A DNA stretch of 64,000 nucleotides from Mycteria americana (taxonomy: Eukaryota > Chordata > Aves > Ciconiiformes > Ciconiidae). Positions 33,607 through 44,422 of the stretch are shown one piece after another; within the stretch, counting starts at the first letter, position 1; the number at the start of each line of letters is the position of its first letter. Position numbers and translations under genes: made by a program. The stretch is taken from the NCBI RefSeq assembly GCF_035582795.1, contig NW_027445624.1:2108001-2172000 (forward strand). Direction: 5' to 3'. The notes below the pieces were generated by a model, which was not told the origin of the DNA, made no database searches, and saw only the letters and a list, made by a program, of their open reading frames with translations.

Positions 33607-35449
33607 CTCTGGCTGCAGGGCAATGCACTTGAGTATGCTGGAGGGGTCTCCTAGAGCTGGCAGATCCCAGAGCAGGCAGGATCTGGCAGGATGGCTCTCC
33701 GGGTTTCCTTAGTGTGCAGACAGACCAGCAGGGCTTCCCTGCTGCACCCTCAGAGGGACAGGGCATCACAGCTCCCTTTTTGCAGGGAGGGTTGCAGGGC
33801 TGTGCAGCCAGGTGTGCACCCAGGGGTGCCCAGGGCTGTCCTTCAGAGCAGGGTCCCTGCACCCCAAGGGGCTGTGTGCCGGGGAGGGACTCTGCTGCCT
33901 GCCAGGGTCAGCACTCAGCCTGCCTGCGGGTTTCCCCACAGTGCTGTGGGGAGAAGCTGGGGGTGGAAGGAGAGACCCCCCTTCAGCAGCACAGGATCCT
34001 TCTGCTACTGAGAAGGTGCTGCATGTCTCAGGGCTGCTCACAGCTCTACATCTGCCCCCAGGACATTTCTGACTGCTCTTTTGAATAAGGACACCAAGGC
34101 AGCCTTTATTTGAAAGGGAAGGTGTCTGTGCTTTGAGGTTTCTCCTCTTGCTTGTCTGCTTAGGCGTGGGAGATGGGAATTGATTTCTCTGTGCTGCAGA
34201 AGGCACTGAGACTGCAGTTCTTGTTAGGACTTGTCTGAGCTTCTCCTTCACCCCTGCACACACAGAGATGCCTCTGGTCGGTGCCCTGCTGCCAGGAGGT
34301 GTCTGCAGGGCGGAGGTGAGCACATAGTGAGTGGGATGGGTTTTGTGTGCATGGACGGGGAGCAGATGTGGGGACAGAGAAGGAGCTCCCGGCAGGTACA
34401 GCTCCAGACAGCTGAGACATGGGCAGGGAATGGGAGGACAGTACTAACAGAATAGTCTGGCAGGGCAATGGGAGCACCTGCCTGACAGCCTTTAATGTCA
34501 GGGTTTTCAGATCATGAGTCAGCTCCTTGTCAGCCAGGCCTCCAGCAACGCAGGCTCTCCTGGCTGCCACTATGTCCCTTCCTGGCATTGCTTCCCCTTG
34601 CCAAAGCACTGTGATATTTCTCCTTGTGTCTCCAGTTGCCCACGCTTCTGCTGCTCTGGTTTTGTGGCTCTCTGGGGATGGGGATTTCAGCTGCAGCTCA
34701 GACACTCCCCCTGTGGGTCCTGCCATGCAGATGTCTCCATGGTAGGAAGATGTCCAAGCCCCCTTCTAACCAGTGGGGCTCTGGGCAATGCAGTGCATGG
34801 GGTGGGAAAAACTGACTCTCCCCTTTAGGAACCCCACCTTTAGGATATCCTAATGGAAGAGCACAGCTCTCCATCAAGGTCTTTGTCATATCTGGGTGCC
34901 CAACAGAGAAGACGGGGAGTAACTGGGCGGTCGCGTGTGGGCAGCTGGAATGAGCCTGAGCCTGAGACCAGGACTGACGGACACACCGGCTGGCTTCGCT
35001 CTGCACTAAGGGACACTCCCTTTGCCTCCCAGGACCCTCAAGACTTCACCTGGAGTGCAGTACAAATGCCAGGGTTGTCTACCTCCAAGAAATGCTCCTG
35101 CAATGAAACAGGCAGCTAGAAGAAAATCAACAGCCAACACTGACTGTTCTGCAGTCAAGTGAAGGGAGAGTGAATATGCTGTGAAATCCACCACGACTTG
35201 AGTTCATCACAGGTCTCTCCTTGTTCTTATTTAGCTGTTGCTGTAGGGCAGGACTAACTCCCCCAGAGCCCACTGCAGAGTCCTGTCCTCCCAGTGGCAC
35301 CCTCAGCCACCACAACCCAGCGCTTGTGCAAGGGAGCTGCTCAAAGGTCTCTGAAGGGGAGAGGCAGTTTGGGAGGTTAAATGAAAAATGGCTTTGATTT
35401 TGCTCAGAGAAGTCTGCCCTAATTTCTCACTGCCTTTTCCTCCTTGGAC

Positions 35450-35451
35450 AG
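35450..35451 (+). promoter_or_regulatory. Splice acceptor of spacer OR
   Basis: The tract ccttttcctccttggacag ends here, 23 nt before the ATG at 35,475. Confidence 0.6.
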
Positions 35452-35474
35452 TGCCCCGTACCCAGAGGCAGAAA

Positions 35475-36449
35475 ATGGCCAACAGCAGCTCCATCACCCA
35501 GTTCCTCCTCCTGGCATTTGCAGACAGGCGGGAGCTGCAGCTCTTGCGCTTCTGGCTCTTCCTGGGTATCTACCTGGCTGCCCTCCTGGGCAATGGCCTC
35601 ATCATCACCACCATAGCCCATGACCACCATCTCCACACGCCCATGTACTTCTTCCTCCTCAACCTCTCCCTCCTCCATCTGGGCTCCATCTCCACTACTG
35701 TCCCCAAATCCATGGCCAATTCCCTCTTGAACACCAGGGCCATTTCCTTCTCAGGATGTGCTGCGTAGGTTTTGTTCGTTCTCTTTTTCATGTCAGCAGA
35801 GTTTTCTCTTCTCACCATCATGGCTGATGACCACTACGTTGCCATCTGCAAACCCCTGCATTACGGGACCCTCCTGGACAGCCGAGCTTGTGTCCACATG
35901 GCAGCAGCTGCCTGGGGCAGTGGTTTCCTCTATGCCACGCTGCACACTGCCAATACATTTTCACTACCACTCTGCCAAGGCAATGCCATAAACCAGTTCT
36001 TCTGTGAACTGCCCCAGATCCTCGACCTCTCCTGCTCCACCTCCTATCTCAGAGAAGTTGGGGTTGTTTTGATTAGTGCTTTTCTATTTTGGGGGTGGTT
36101 TATTTTCATTGTGCTGTCCTACGGGCAGATCTTCAGGGCTGTGATGAGGATCCCCTCTGAGCAGGGATGGCACAAAGCCTCTTCCACGTGCCTCCCTCAC
36201 CTGGCTGTGGTCTCTCTATTTCTCAGCACTGGCATGTTTTCCAACCTGAAGCCTCCCTCAATCTCCTCGCCAGCTCTGGACCTGGTGGTGGCAGTTCTGT
36301 ACTCAGTGATGCCCCCAACAGTGAACCCCCTCATCTACAGCATGAGGAACAAGGAGCTCAAGGTTGCCCTGAGGAAACCCATTGGATTCATTTCAGCAGC
36401 CATAGGCTGCCTACCTTCCTCTGCAAATGGGTTCCTCTGTGTGTCGTGA
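35475..36449 (+). pseudogene. OR14-like olfactory receptor, single in-frame stop (spacer)
   Basis: The locus is one continuous frame from MANSSSITQ at 35,475 to 36,449 apart from a TAG at 35,766, which replaces Gln98 (CAG in paralogues). GN, PMYFFL, NPLIYSMRNKE and the helix-6 block are kept, though KAFST is KASST. The DRY area reads MADDHYVAIC. The C-terminus runs on about 20 residues past the usual end (GFISAAIGCLP). With only one stop it is a young pseudogene, or a stop allele of a gene that may be intact in other individuals. It faces the intact OR at 43.4 kb. Confidence 0.9.
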
Positions 36450-37379
36450 CAGGCCAAGCCTGTCTTTCCTTTCTTTGGTTTTTTTTTTCTACATTTTTCC
36501 TCTTGTGATGATGTTGTCTACAAGGAAATGTCATTATTCATCCCCTCCTCCCAATGTATGCACCTGTCTTGTGTGATGCGGAGACTTTGTGTAAATGAGG
36601 AGCCAGGCCATCTGTGTATTTAAGCAAAACAAATGAACCTGCAGTATCGTCCTTGTCCAAGATCCATCCTCAGTGGAGCAAGAATGAATGGGAAACTAAA
36701 ACCCCTTTCTGGATGCACCAGCTCGGGGCAGGCTGCTGTGTCCCTGGGGCAGCAGGAGCAGCCTGAGGACCCCCAGAGCCAGGGCTCTTGTACTGGCTTG
36801 GGGAGAGGGGATGGCACGGAGGGGCTGCAGCCCTCTTAGGATCTCCTGGAGAGGAGAGCAGAGGACACAGGGTGCCATTGACCTCTGTTTCCCTGTGCTA
36901 CGGATGTCCCCATCTCTGCGGCTGACCCACAGCAGCTGCTGTGCCCGTCAGAGGGGCTGGGGCTGTGGTGTGAGTGCCCAGAGGTCTGCAGCACCCTGCG
37001 GTGGGCACTGCCGTGGGGCCGGCTGAGACTGGGCTGGGCAGAGGGCAGGGCAGGTGGAGAGAGGACAGGGGAGGTGGGAGAGCTTGGACACAGCTGGCCT
37101 TGGCTAGATCATGCCCAGGAGAGAAAACCATCAGTGTATAGCTCGTGACCATGCAGGGTGAGGGCACACACCAGTGGGTTTGGGCTGCAGAGCCTGGTCT
37201 CATGGAGGGGCTCGACGACATGCAGGTTCAGAAGAGCGGAGAGTGGTCTGTGCCTTTGGTGGCATGGACAGACCAGGAAGGTGGCCCAGGGCACTTGTCA
37301 GCCCCCAGCCTCTCTCATCGGCCATTTCCATGCTCACCTTGGTGAGGTTCACTTATTGCTCGTTAGAGACCAAGGCGGA
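36450..37379. other. Spacer sequence without recognised gene
   Basis: A poly-T run lies near 36,480. The rest is GC-rich single-copy-looking DNA. No coding signal that I can support. Confidence 0.5.
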
Positions 37380-38095
37380 ACAAGGAAAATGCAGGGCTGC
37401 TGCTGAATGGGGAGGGTGATTTAGTAACTGTGGACACAGATGGGGCTGAGGGACTCAATGCCTTCTTTGCCTTAGGCTTCACTGGAAAGGTCTCCAGGAC
37501 TCTGTGCTTAGGGAAAGGGTTCAAGGAGGAGGAGCCCACGTATTGGCAGGAACCTCAGGAAATCCCACAAGGACAAATGTCAGCTTTTGCCCCTGCAATG
37601 GACTTAACCATGGCACTGGCACAGGCTGGGGCCATTGTGGCTGCGGAGCGGCCCTGTGGAGAACGTCTTGGTGGTCAGCGATCTGGGCAGGAGGCAGTCA
37701 TGTGCCCTGAAGCCAGGGAGGCCAACAGCATCCTGGTCTGTATGACCAGGAGCATGGCCAGGAGATTGAGGGAAGGGATTATCCAGCATACCGCATGCAG
37801 CTTTGGGACCCTCAATACAGGTAAAATGTTGGCAAGCTGGAGGAGCTTTAGCAAAGGGCCCCCAAGATGGTCAGGGCCTGGAGCATTTTGCCTTTGAGCA
37901 GAGGCTGAAGGAGCTGAGTTTGTTCAGCCTGGAGAAGCCTACCAGTACCTACGAGGAGGTTATGGAGAATAAAGAGCCAGGCTCTCCACCATGGGGCATG
38001 TTGGGAGGATGAAAGATAATGGGTGTTGGGTGAAAGAGCAGATGTTCAATCTGGAGATAAGGAACAGATTTTTCATCAGTCTCAGGGCTAGTCCT
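37380..38095 (+). mobile_element. Old CR1 ORF2 fragment (spacer)
   Basis: Words in CR1 order are visible: ctcaatgccttctttgcc (LNAFFA), gccaacagcatcctgg (ANSIL), and ttgttcagcctggagaag (LFSLEK) near 37,918. It has many gaps and no tail. Confidence 0.65.
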
Positions 38096-38289
38096 GGGTA
38101 TGGTGGCCATGAGCCCTGCCTGCCCTCCTGCCTGGCACAGTCGGTTGGGTGGCTGTAACAAAGGTGCCCCCAGAATGAGCACCCAGGCGTGTCTCTTTCA
38201 CCTGCATCACCCCACACTGGTCCCCACATTCAACAGCCAAATGCACCCCCTTTGCTGCCATCTCCATCTCCCCTCTCCCATAGGCTGAC

Positions 38290-39780
38290 AGAGCCAGGGT
38301 GGGACACGTTATGTTGTGCTCATGCAACAACGTTGGTGCTGAGATTGGACGCTATGGTGTGGAGCTGACCCCAGCGAGAAAAGATGTTGTTAAACGGCAG
38401 ATTTGCAGTGGTGGCCACCGTGCTGGTTTTGCAATGGAGAGCTTCTGCCCCTTTTACGAAAAGGATCTACTCCTACCAAGATACATTTGGTGTTTCAAGC
38501 TGTCACTGGCAGAGGTCCTTCGAAGTCAATCTGCAGTCGTGTCCATGGGCCTTCAATACATTGGTGCTGGACTGGGCCTTTTACTCCAGCGTAATGTGCG
38601 TTGATCATGGCGTAAGAAAGACTGTTCTTACACCAGCGGTCTACATCCTTCTTCACGTTAGGCCACCGCTCAGTGTCCTTCACTGTGTTCAGAGGGTTTG
38701 CCTTAGCTCATGGATAAAGCAGATTAGATCTCCTCAAGTATTCGGAGGAACAATCCGATGCTTATTGCCTTTTGCATCTACGGCATAATAAATATTACTT
38801 TCCCTTAATACGCGGTCTTTCACATTACTCCCTCTCATTTCCCTTGTTCGAAGGGGATGTTTTCCCAAACTGGGGCAAGCTGATGAGCTCCACCACAGCC
38901 ACTTGAAGTGACTTGCTCTTGAATTTTTCCACCTGACTTGGCCATATATGGCCCAATAGTGTTCATGGATGCTCATGTGTCTACTAATAATTGCGCCAAG
39001 TTTCTTGGGTTCCTCGTGGCCATTTCAACTCTTTCCCCAAGAATCCACTGGCAAGGGTGCCAGGACCTGTGGCCGCAGCCCACAGGAACTTGGGCCTCCC
39101 CGGCACAACATAGAGACCTTCTCCAGGACCTACTCTTGAGTTCCCAGACTTCAGTGATTGCATTGCATTGATCATGTCTTATGTCAGTGATTCGACATTG
39201 CTCTGCTAGAAACTGAGCTGCTGTTCTAGCTCTCTCTAACACACTTCCTAAAACTTCCTTTACTTCTGTTTGTAAATCTTGTACTTTTCCAACTTTAACT
39301 CCAGCTGTCTGATTTTTAACCAGGTATTATGTCTGTGGGCCCTAAGACCTTCCTCTCTGCTGATTAAGGTGGTTCTTTTAATTTGGGGATTTCCTTCTCC
39401 TTCACTTTCTGCGTGTCCTTTTGTATGTCCTTCACCTTCTCATCTGCTTCTCTCAGGATATGCTGTGAATCACGTCAGGGTTCAAATGGCACAAGCTTCC
39501 TTTCTATTGCCTTTTCAGTTTCCCAGTTTTAAATGACTAACATATGCTGCACAGGTTGCAGAAGTGGAATCTGCTACTTTAAAACAGTCCATCCTCCAAG
39601 GGCATTTCCCTTGTTTAATCACCCACTTAGGGAGTTTTGTAACCTTCTTTTCCTTCTTAGCATATTTTCCAGCTCAGGCTGCATGGTCTGTTTGATCCTG
39701 TGCACTTCCCATGCTGCCATCACACAAGCAAACCCTAGCAAGAACTTTGCTGCCTACCAAGGTTAAATCGCGACACACCC
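38290..39780 (-). mobile_element. ERV internal fossil with integrase remnant
   Basis: On the minus strand a short stretch at 38,495-38,683 resembles the retroviral integrase start (GPWTRLQIDFEGPLP). Another stretch near 38,980-39,310 reads as retrovirus-like but cannot be assigned to a gene. It is a badly broken remnant with many breaks and lacks most of the genome. It lies in the same orientation as the LTR pieces at 40.2-41.2 kb, so all may come from one old class III-like insertion. The family call is tentative. Confidence 0.55.
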
Positions 39781-40189
39781 TCATTCACAAGCCTTCCACT
39801 TCTACTGCAGCACTTCTCTCTGAGTTTATGGACCATGGAATGAAATGGGGATGAGAGTGTTCCTTAGGACAGCTTCCCAGAAAAAAATGCTGTTTGAGTC
39901 CGACCAGGGGTGTGTCAGCACCTACTCCTGAAGTCAGCCAACCAAATATTGAATGAACAAAGAGTTATTTGTCGAGGGTTGTCTGTGTGCAAAGGCCTTC
40001 TTCAGTCCAACAGCGCAGCACCTTTACACTGTAGGGTTGGGAAGCTGTCCAGGAGCTTCAAACCAACCCATGACTTAGACCCTCGCCCCGGGATAACATA
40101 TTTGGCATGGGTCTTGAGGAAACCAGAGGGTAAAGGGTGAAGGGGTTAAGATAAATAATCTCAAAAAGGAGAATTTCTTACTCCAGCAC

Positions 40190-40735
40190 TGCAACTCTGT
40201 ACACAGGTGTGGTGGGATGACCCCAGCAAGCACCTAAGCACCCACACAGCTGCTAGCTCATTCTCTTCTAGAGGGATGGGGGAGAGAATCTCTCTCTTCT
40301 GAGCAAAACGGAGAAAACTCATGGGTTGAGACAAAGGCAATTTATGAAGTGAAGCAAAGCTGTGCACACAAGCAAAGCAAAATAAGGAATTTATTCACTG
40401 CTTCCCATCAGCAGACAAATGTTTCTCCATGTCCAGGCAAGCAGGGCCTCAGCACGTGTAACAGTTACTTGGAAAGACAAACACCATAATCACAAACAAA
40501 TCCCCCTTCCTCGTCCTTTCCCTGACCTTTAATTACTGAACATGACATCATATGATAGGGAATATGCCTTTGGTCAGTTGGTGTCAGCTGTCCCAGCTGT
40601 GTCCCCTCCCAACTTCTTGCCCACCTCAAGCCCTACTCACTGTGAGCAGAGAGTGGTAAAAAGGGACAACCTCAATGCTGTGCAAGCACTACTCAGCAAG
40701 CCTCACATTGCTCAAATTGCTCAGCAATAGTCAAA
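40190..40735 (-). mobile_element. Old ERVL-type LTR piece (spacer)
   Basis: On the minus strand it shows gacacagctgggacagctgac, catatgatgtcatg and tccttattttgctttgcttg. The late gctagcagctgtgtggg block also matches, in order, the LTR at 30.1 kb. The 5' part is missing. It is older than the 30.1-kb copy. The 39,781-40,189 stretch before it holds nothing recognisable. Confidence 0.7.
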
Positions 40736-41241
40736 AAGCTCCGGCCGGGAGCTTTCTCCAGCACGGGCTTTCTATGGTCTGCAGTTTGCTTCAGCGTACA
40801 TCCACCTGCTCCGGCGTGGGGTCCTCCATGGGCTGCAGGAGAGATATCTGCTCCACTGTGGACATCCACGGGCTGCAGGGGGACAGCCTGCTTCACCATG
40901 GTCTTCACCATGGGCTGCAGGAGAATCTCTGTTCCGCTGCCTGGAGCACCTCGTCCCCCTCCTTCTTCAAGTGACCTTAGTGTCTGCAGAGTTGTTTCTC
41001 TCACATCTTCTCACTCCTCTCTCCCAGCTGTTGTGCAGCAGTTTTCCCACCTTCTTAAATATGTTATCACAGAGGTGCTACCAACGTTGTTGATGGGCTC
41101 AGCTTTGGCAAGCAGCAGGTCCGTCTTGGAGCTGGCTGGAACTGCCTGTCTCCAACATGGGGGCAGCTTCTGGTGTCTTCTCACAGAAGCCCCCCTTGCA
41201 GCTCCCCTGCTACCAAAGCCTTGTCCCGTAAACCCAATACA
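40736..41241 (-). mobile_element. Second LTR piece, different bird LTR family (spacer)
   Basis: It starts on the minus strand at 41,241 with TGTATTGGGTTTACGGG. It includes ataacatatttaagaagg and a short internal tandem pattern (ctgcagcccatgg-like words, 40,835-40,925). I recognise this as a common bird LTR type. It is truncated where it meets the other LTR piece. Confidence 0.6.
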
Positions 41242-41299
41242 GCTGCATTGTAAAGAGTATTCATTTTGAAGTGCATTATGAAGGCTCAGGACAGGGATC

Positions 41300-41635
41300 T
41301 TATCAATGTCTATACATACCTGATGGGAGGGAGTGAAGAAGAGGGAGCCAGGCTCTTCTCATTAGTGCCCAGTAACAGAACAAGAGATTAAAAAAGATGA
41401 AATTCCGCCCGAACATGAGAAAACACTTGCAGAATGTGAGGGAGGTCATGCACTGGACGCGGTTGCCCAGAGGCGTTGTGCACTCTCCATCCGTGGAGAT
41501 ACTCAAAATCCAACTGGAAATGATCATCAGCACCCTGCTGCAGCTGACCCTTCTTTGAGCAGACTGTTTGGACTAGATGATCTCCAAAGGTCCTTTCCAA
41601 CCCCAACTGTTCTGCGATTCTGTGATTCTGTAATG
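41300..41635 (+). mobile_element. CR1 3' end (spacer)
   Basis: C-terminal ORF2 and 3' UTR words (ggttgcccagaggcg, ttggactagatgatctcc) end with gcgattctgtgattctg. Strongly 5'-truncated. Confidence 0.85.
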
Positions 41636-41639
41636 TCTG

Positions 41640-43330
41640 GCAGTGTTCCTGAGAACTTTTCTGTGGTATCCCCAAATCAGTTTGAGCCCTGGTGTCCATG
41701 GAGCAGAGCCTCTTTTTGAGGATGAAGTCATTCACCATGTAACGCTGAGGATCGGGTGAACCAGGGATTACAAATGCCAGCAAATCCTCAACGCACAGCA
41801 GTGTCCAGTGCCCTCGCCTCCACTGTCCAGCCCCTCCCTCTAGAGGGGTTTGGGTCAGAAGGGACCTCTGGACGTCTCTAGCAGCATGGTCTGCTCTGAG
41901 CAGGGATAACTTTACAGTTAGGTCAGATTGCTCAGTGCTTTCTGCTGACCCAGCACTGATCCACTCTCATAGTGAGTTTTTCCCCCTTAAACTCATCAGA
42001 AATTAGAGTTTTGAAAGTCACAGGCCCCTGGCCCAGTGCTGGTCCACTGGTATAATGGGTTTGGGGTTTTTTTCTTTCCTTAACCTCATTTGAAATTTCT
42101 CTTACTGCTTCCTGCCCTTGTGATCTCGTGTTCTTCCCTTCCCTTCATGATGCTCACCCAGATCATCACACCTACTCAGACCAACGATAATCACAACCTA
42201 CTCTCCAAGCACGACCTCACTGGGATCCTCTAGGACCATGCAGGCAGGCTGTTGTGGCCAGCTCCACACTGGAGGATTACGGCACTAAGAGACTGGGGGG
42301 CACCAGTCCTTCTTCAGCCACTTCCTAGGTCTGGTGGAGCACCAGGACAGCAAGGACTTGTGGCTCTGCACCATGAGCATGCTGTAGGATAGCGACAGAC
42401 CCGGAGTCTGGACATTGCCTTGGATTAGCTGAATGCCAGCATTTTTCTATTTGAGGCAATTTTCCAGCCCAGGTCACCTCCCTTCTGACCTCTCCCCATC
42501 CTTACTCTGATCTGGGCAGCCTCTCCTGTCCCCCTCCTTGTGCTCTTCATGTGGTCCCAAGCTGTATAGGGATCACGGCTGCAAATCCCCCTGCCTAAGG
42601 GTCTGTGCATGTGGCAGGTGCTTGAAGGGACCATGGTGCCTTTCCAAGAAGAGTAGATGTGTTTGGTTGTGCCTGAGGATGAGACAAATCACGCTCTGGC
42701 CTCCCTTCCTCGTGCTTGCTGGGTCCCCACGGCCTCCTCTGGGATTGCAGAGTCTGTGTTTTCCTGAAGATACCTGCATTTAGTACTTTCCCTTTCAGTG
42801 ACTCCACCTTGGGCAATCTCTTCTTTTGTGGGGCTCCAGTCACTGCCCGCCCCAGGCACATGCTGTCCATGGAGATATCCCATGCTCTTAAGGAGCTCCA
42901 GACTCCCCTCCTTAAGGACATCATCTGCATGTCGTGTGTGGGACAGACATGGCAATGTAATTCACTGACCAGTCACCATCTCCAGTCAGCAGACACCAAT
43001 GGGTTAGTCTTAAATCCAACCCTCTGTCTCTAACAGGCCATAACATGACATTGAGCTCTTGGCTCCTGAATCCATGGAGCAACAGGCCCTTTGGGGAGCA
43101 GTTGCTCATGCCGATTCCAGGCACCAGCTTTGGATGAAGAGCCCAACCTTCTGGCAGAGCACTGCGGAGATCCCATTTTATTACAGACATCCTATGAGAG
43201 AGGCAGCTCTGACCAGTGTTAAACATACCTTTATACAGGCTCCAAGATGGAGACCAGATTCATTTCTCAGTAGAAATGAGTTGAAGCTAAACATTTGCGT
43301 AGGAACAAAATAACCACAGATTACCAGAAA
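41640..43330 (-). repeat. OR 3'-flank segments (spacer)
   Basis: No gene. 41,640-42,270 matches 56,515-57,110 (and 22,740-23,320 inverted), and 42,330-43,200 matches 58,960-59,790. The two halves nearly touch here at about 42,280-42,320, while in the arms they are 1.8 kb apart. This is the ancestral-looking arrangement. Confidence 0.65.
43177..43182 (-). terminator. Poly(A) signal of spacer intact OR
   Basis: AATAAA on the minus strand (ctgtaataaaatggg), about 255 bp after the stop of the OR ending at 43,438, at the conserved place. Confidence 0.55.
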
Positions 43331-43334
43331 ATTA

Positions 43335-43398
43335 TAATGACAACAGTATGATAACGATAATGATGATAATTCTAACGATGATAGCGATAATAATGCAA
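43335..43398 (-). repeat. Degenerate GAT/AAT microsatellite
   Basis: A run of gataat/gatgat words close to the OR 3' end. The paralogous place in the arms (near 19,915) has only a short trace, so it expanded locally. Confidence 0.7.
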
Positions 43399-43437
43399 AA
43401 GACAAAAGGACAGGCCTGGAATGAGATACCTAGGGAG

Positions 43438-44397
43438 TCATTTGTGCAGAGAGAAGGGAAGTTTATCACTATGGAGAAACATCCATGAAATCACTTTCCT
43501 AATGGCATCCTTGAGCTCCTTGTTCCTCATGCTGTAGATGAGGGGGTTCAACGTTGGAGGTACCACTGAGTACAGAACAGCCATCACCAGATCTAGGGAA
43601 GGGGAAGCGATGGAAGGGGGCTTCAGGTAGGCAAACATGGCAGTGCTGAAAAACAGGGAGACCACAGCCAGGTGAGGGAGGCATGTGGAAAAGGTCTTGT
43701 GCCGTCCCTGCTCAGAGGGGATCCTCAGCACGGCCCTGAAGATCTGCACATAGGACAGCACAATGAAAATAAAACACCCAGATGTTAAACAGATACCAAC
43801 CAAAACAACCCCAACTTCCCTGAGGTAGGAATTGGAGCAGGAGAGCTTGAGGATCTGGGGAATTTCACAGAAGAACTGGTTTATGGCATTGCCTTGGCAG
43901 AGTGGTAGTGAAAATGTATTGGCAGTGTGCACCATAGCATTGAGAAAACCACTGCCCCAGGCAGCTGCTGCCATGTTGGCACAAGCTCTGCTGCCCAGGA
44001 GCGTCCCATAGTGCAAGGGTTTGCAGATGGCAACATAGTGGTCATAGGCCATGATGGTGAGAAGAGAAATCTCTTCTGTAATCAAGAAGGCAAACAGAAA
44101 CACTTGGGCAGTGCATCCTGCATAGGAAATGTCCCTGGTGTCCCAGAGGGAATTGGCCATGGATTTGGGGACAGTAGTGGAGATGAAGCCCAGGTCAAGG
44201 AAGGAGAGGTTGAAGAGGAAGAAGTACATGGGGGTGTGGAGGCGGCAGTCACAGGCTACGGCGGTGATGATGAGGCCGTTGCCCAGGAGGGCAGCCAGGT
44301 AGATGCCCAGGAAGAGCCAGAAGTGCAAGAGCTGCAGCTCCCATGTGTCCGTGAATGGCAGGAGGAGGAACTGGGTGATGGAGCTGCTGTTGGCCAT
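43438..44397 (-). CDS. Olfactory receptor, OR14-like, intact (spacer)
   Basis: The 319-residue open frame begins MANSSSITQ at 44,397, 23 nt after an acceptor. The product is an odorant GPCR. Present are N3 glycosylation, G39-N40, HTPMYFFL, C95, KTFSTCLPHL in helix 6 and NPLIYSMRNKE in helix 7. The helix-3 motif is MAYDHYVAIC, with DHY instead of DRY at 119-121, as in the OR at 8.5 kb. The C-terminus is longer than that of the arm genes (ISWMFLHSDKLPFSLHK). It stands opposite the stop-bearing spacer OR and is its inverted paralogue at roughly 80% protein identity by eye. Probably functional. Confidence 0.94.
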   Translation of the reverse strand: MANSSSITQFLLLPFTDTWELQLLHFWLFLGIYLAALLGNGLIITAVACDCRLHTPMYFFLFNLSFLDLGFISTTVPKSMANSLWDTRDISYAGCTAQVFLFAFLITEEISLLTIMAYDHYVAICKPLHYGTLLGSRACANMAAAAWGSGFLNAMVHTANTFSLPLCQGNAINQFFCEIPQILKLSCSNSYLREVGVVLVGICLTSGCFIFIVLSYVQIFRAVLRIPSEQGRHKTFSTCLPHLAVVSLFFSTAMFAYLKPPSIASPSLDLVMAVLYSVVPPTLNPLIYSMRNKELKDAIRKVISWMFLHSDKLPFSLHK

Positions 44398-44420
44398 TTG
44401 CTGCCTCAGGGCATGGGGAC

Positions 44421-44422
44421 CT
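44421..44422 (-). promoter_or_regulatory. Splice acceptor of spacer intact OR
   Basis: The minus strand reads gctttcctctttggacag ending here, 23 nt before the ATG. Confidence 0.65.

Noticed and set aside
38299-38788. Plus-strand open frames over the ERV remnant
   Set aside because: They are antisense shadows of the integrase-like fossil on the minus strand.
40835-40925. Short direct repeats resembling a minisatellite or CRISPR-like array
   Set aside because: They are imperfect and belong to the internal pattern of a known type of bird LTR. CRISPR does not occur in animals.
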